Of a stretch of DNA of 64,000 nucleotides, positions 63,325-64,000 are shown piece by piece (position 1 is the first letter of the stretch; each line of letters starts with the position of its first letter). Below the pieces are notes generated by a model. It had not been told where the DNA came from. It made no database searches and worked only from the letters and a program-made list of their open reading frames with translations. Origin of the DNA: an uncultured Campylobacteraceae bacterium (GTDB taxonomy: Bacteria > Campylobacterota > Campylobacteria > Campylobacterales > Arcobacteraceae); NCBI GenBank assembly GCA_937138295.1, contig CAKZOX010000155.1, forward strand, positions 1 through 64,000, given 5' to 3'. A program made the position numbers and the translations under genes.

Positions 63325-64000
63325 TTAAATTTTATCTAATTCCTCTTCATCAACTAGATTATCTCTTTTTCCTCTAGAAATAATATGTATAGGAGTACCT
63401 TCAAAGTTAAAGTTTTCCCTTAGATAATTTATTAAATATCTTTTGTAAGAGAAATGCAATAAATTAGGTTTATTCATAATTAAGGCAATTCTAGGAGGTT
63501 TATTTTGAAATTGAGTTGCATAATATATTCTTAAATAAGCACCATTTGGACTTGGTAATGCATGTCTTATAGTTGCTTCCTCAATTACTTTATTTAATTT
63601 AGAAGTTGGAATTCTTTGAGTATAGTTTTCAAACACTTCAAAGATTTTGTTTTTTAGCCTATCAATACTTCTTCCTGTTTTTGCAGATGTAGCAATAATA
63701 GGTGCAAAATATAAAAATCTAAATCTTCTTCTAATTTCTTCTTCAAACTTATCAAAAGTATCTTGATTTTCATCCCATTTATTTAAAACAATAATAGTTG
63801 CTAGTCCAAACTCATCAACAAGTCCAGCAATTTTTTCATCAAGTTCTGTTAAAGTATCAGATGCATCAAGAACAAGTAATGCTACATTTGCTTTTGCAAG
63901 CATATTTCTAGTTCTCATTAAAGCATATTTTTCAATACCCTCAATTTTACCTTTTCTTCTAAGACCTGCTGTGTCAACAAAAGTTACCATTTTATCATTT
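63325..64000 (-). CDS. der: GTPase Der, C-terminal part (partial)
   Basis: Der (EngA) is a double GTPase needed for 50S ribosome assembly. The frame is open to base 64000, so the first G domain and the start of the second lie outside. What is seen is the second G domain from the G3 motif VDTAGLRRKGK through the G4 motif LNKWD and SAKTGRSID, then the KH-like domain with ALPSPNGAYLRIYYATQFQNKPPRIALIMNKP. It ends with a short charged tail. Confidence 0.95.
   Translation of the reverse strand, partial: NDKMVTFVDTAGLRRKGKIEGIEKYALMRTRNMLAKANVALLVLDASDTLTELDEKIAGLVDEFGLATIIVLNKWDENQDTFDKFEEEIRRRFRFLYFAPIIATSAKTGRSIDRLKNKIFEVFENYTQRIPTSKLNKVIEEATIRHALPSPNGAYLRIYYATQFQNKPPRIALIMNKPNLLHFSYKRYLINYLRENFNFEGTPIHIISRGKRDNLVDEEELDKI

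Overview
The window is very AT-rich and almost fully coding, and every sign points to the chromosome of a Campylobacterota bacterium of the Arcobacter group. The markers are HobA, an XerH-type recombinase with a dif-like site, a UPF0323 lipoprotein, DUF1104, LpxK/LptD envelope genes, many histidine kinases with an HQWRQPL H-box, and the gene order rppH-lysC-hobA-holB-folP. No tRNA, rRNA, CRISPR array, prophage or insertion sequence was seen. No gap without a gene exceeds 300 bases. The two largest, 14921-15136 and 60854-61109, both appear to hold structured RNA genes.

Layout. 1-3.8 kb: end of a sugar aminotransferase, lpxK, then on the minus strand an ATP-grasp ligase with its Gly-Gly-ending lipoprotein, and a methyltransferase. 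3.8-15 kb: a signalling block with two hybrid kinases ending in Hpt domains, a kinase with a solute-binding sensor domain and a 14-copy AGT repeat, a small kinase, and two response regulators. 14.9-18.3 kb: a candidate small RNA, then a minus operon of lipoprotein, ABC exporter and AI-2E-type permease. 18.4-21.4 kb: DUF1104 protein, response regulator, kinase, c-type cytochrome and a glycine-zipper protein. 21.5-25.1 kb: a cobalamin-tail operon (bluB, an APH-fold kinase, a CobC/CobD-like PLP enzyme, cbiB). 25.1-26.4 kb: a DEAD-box helicase that appears to start at AUU. 26.6-33.5 kb: YbgA-like protein, photolyase, FAD oxidoreductase, LytS/LytTR pair, SRPBCC protein and ferrochelatase, which look like a light/porphyrin stress group. 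33.5-38.1 kb: two more kinases, one paired with a periplasmic sugar-type binding protein.

38.2-48.9 kb: housekeeping genes (tyrA, folP, holB, hobA, lysC, rppH, hemW, prmC, an M3 oligopeptidase), a coiled-coil protein, a small acidic protein, a dif-like site and xerH. 48.9-64 kb is entirely on the minus strand: cheB-cheD-cheR-cheA-cheY, pnp, a phosphoribosyltransferase, lptD, an RDD protein, purD, a 6S-RNA-like gene, hemD, a SulP transporter and der. Genes run + up to xerH and - after it, as expected if dif marks the replication terminus and genes follow the replication forks.

The points most worth following are the candidate RNA with a 7-codon ORF at 14.9-15.1 kb, the helicase AUU start, the kinase inside the cobalamin operon, the repeated short motif in the CheA linker, and the AGT microsatellite in a sensor kinase.
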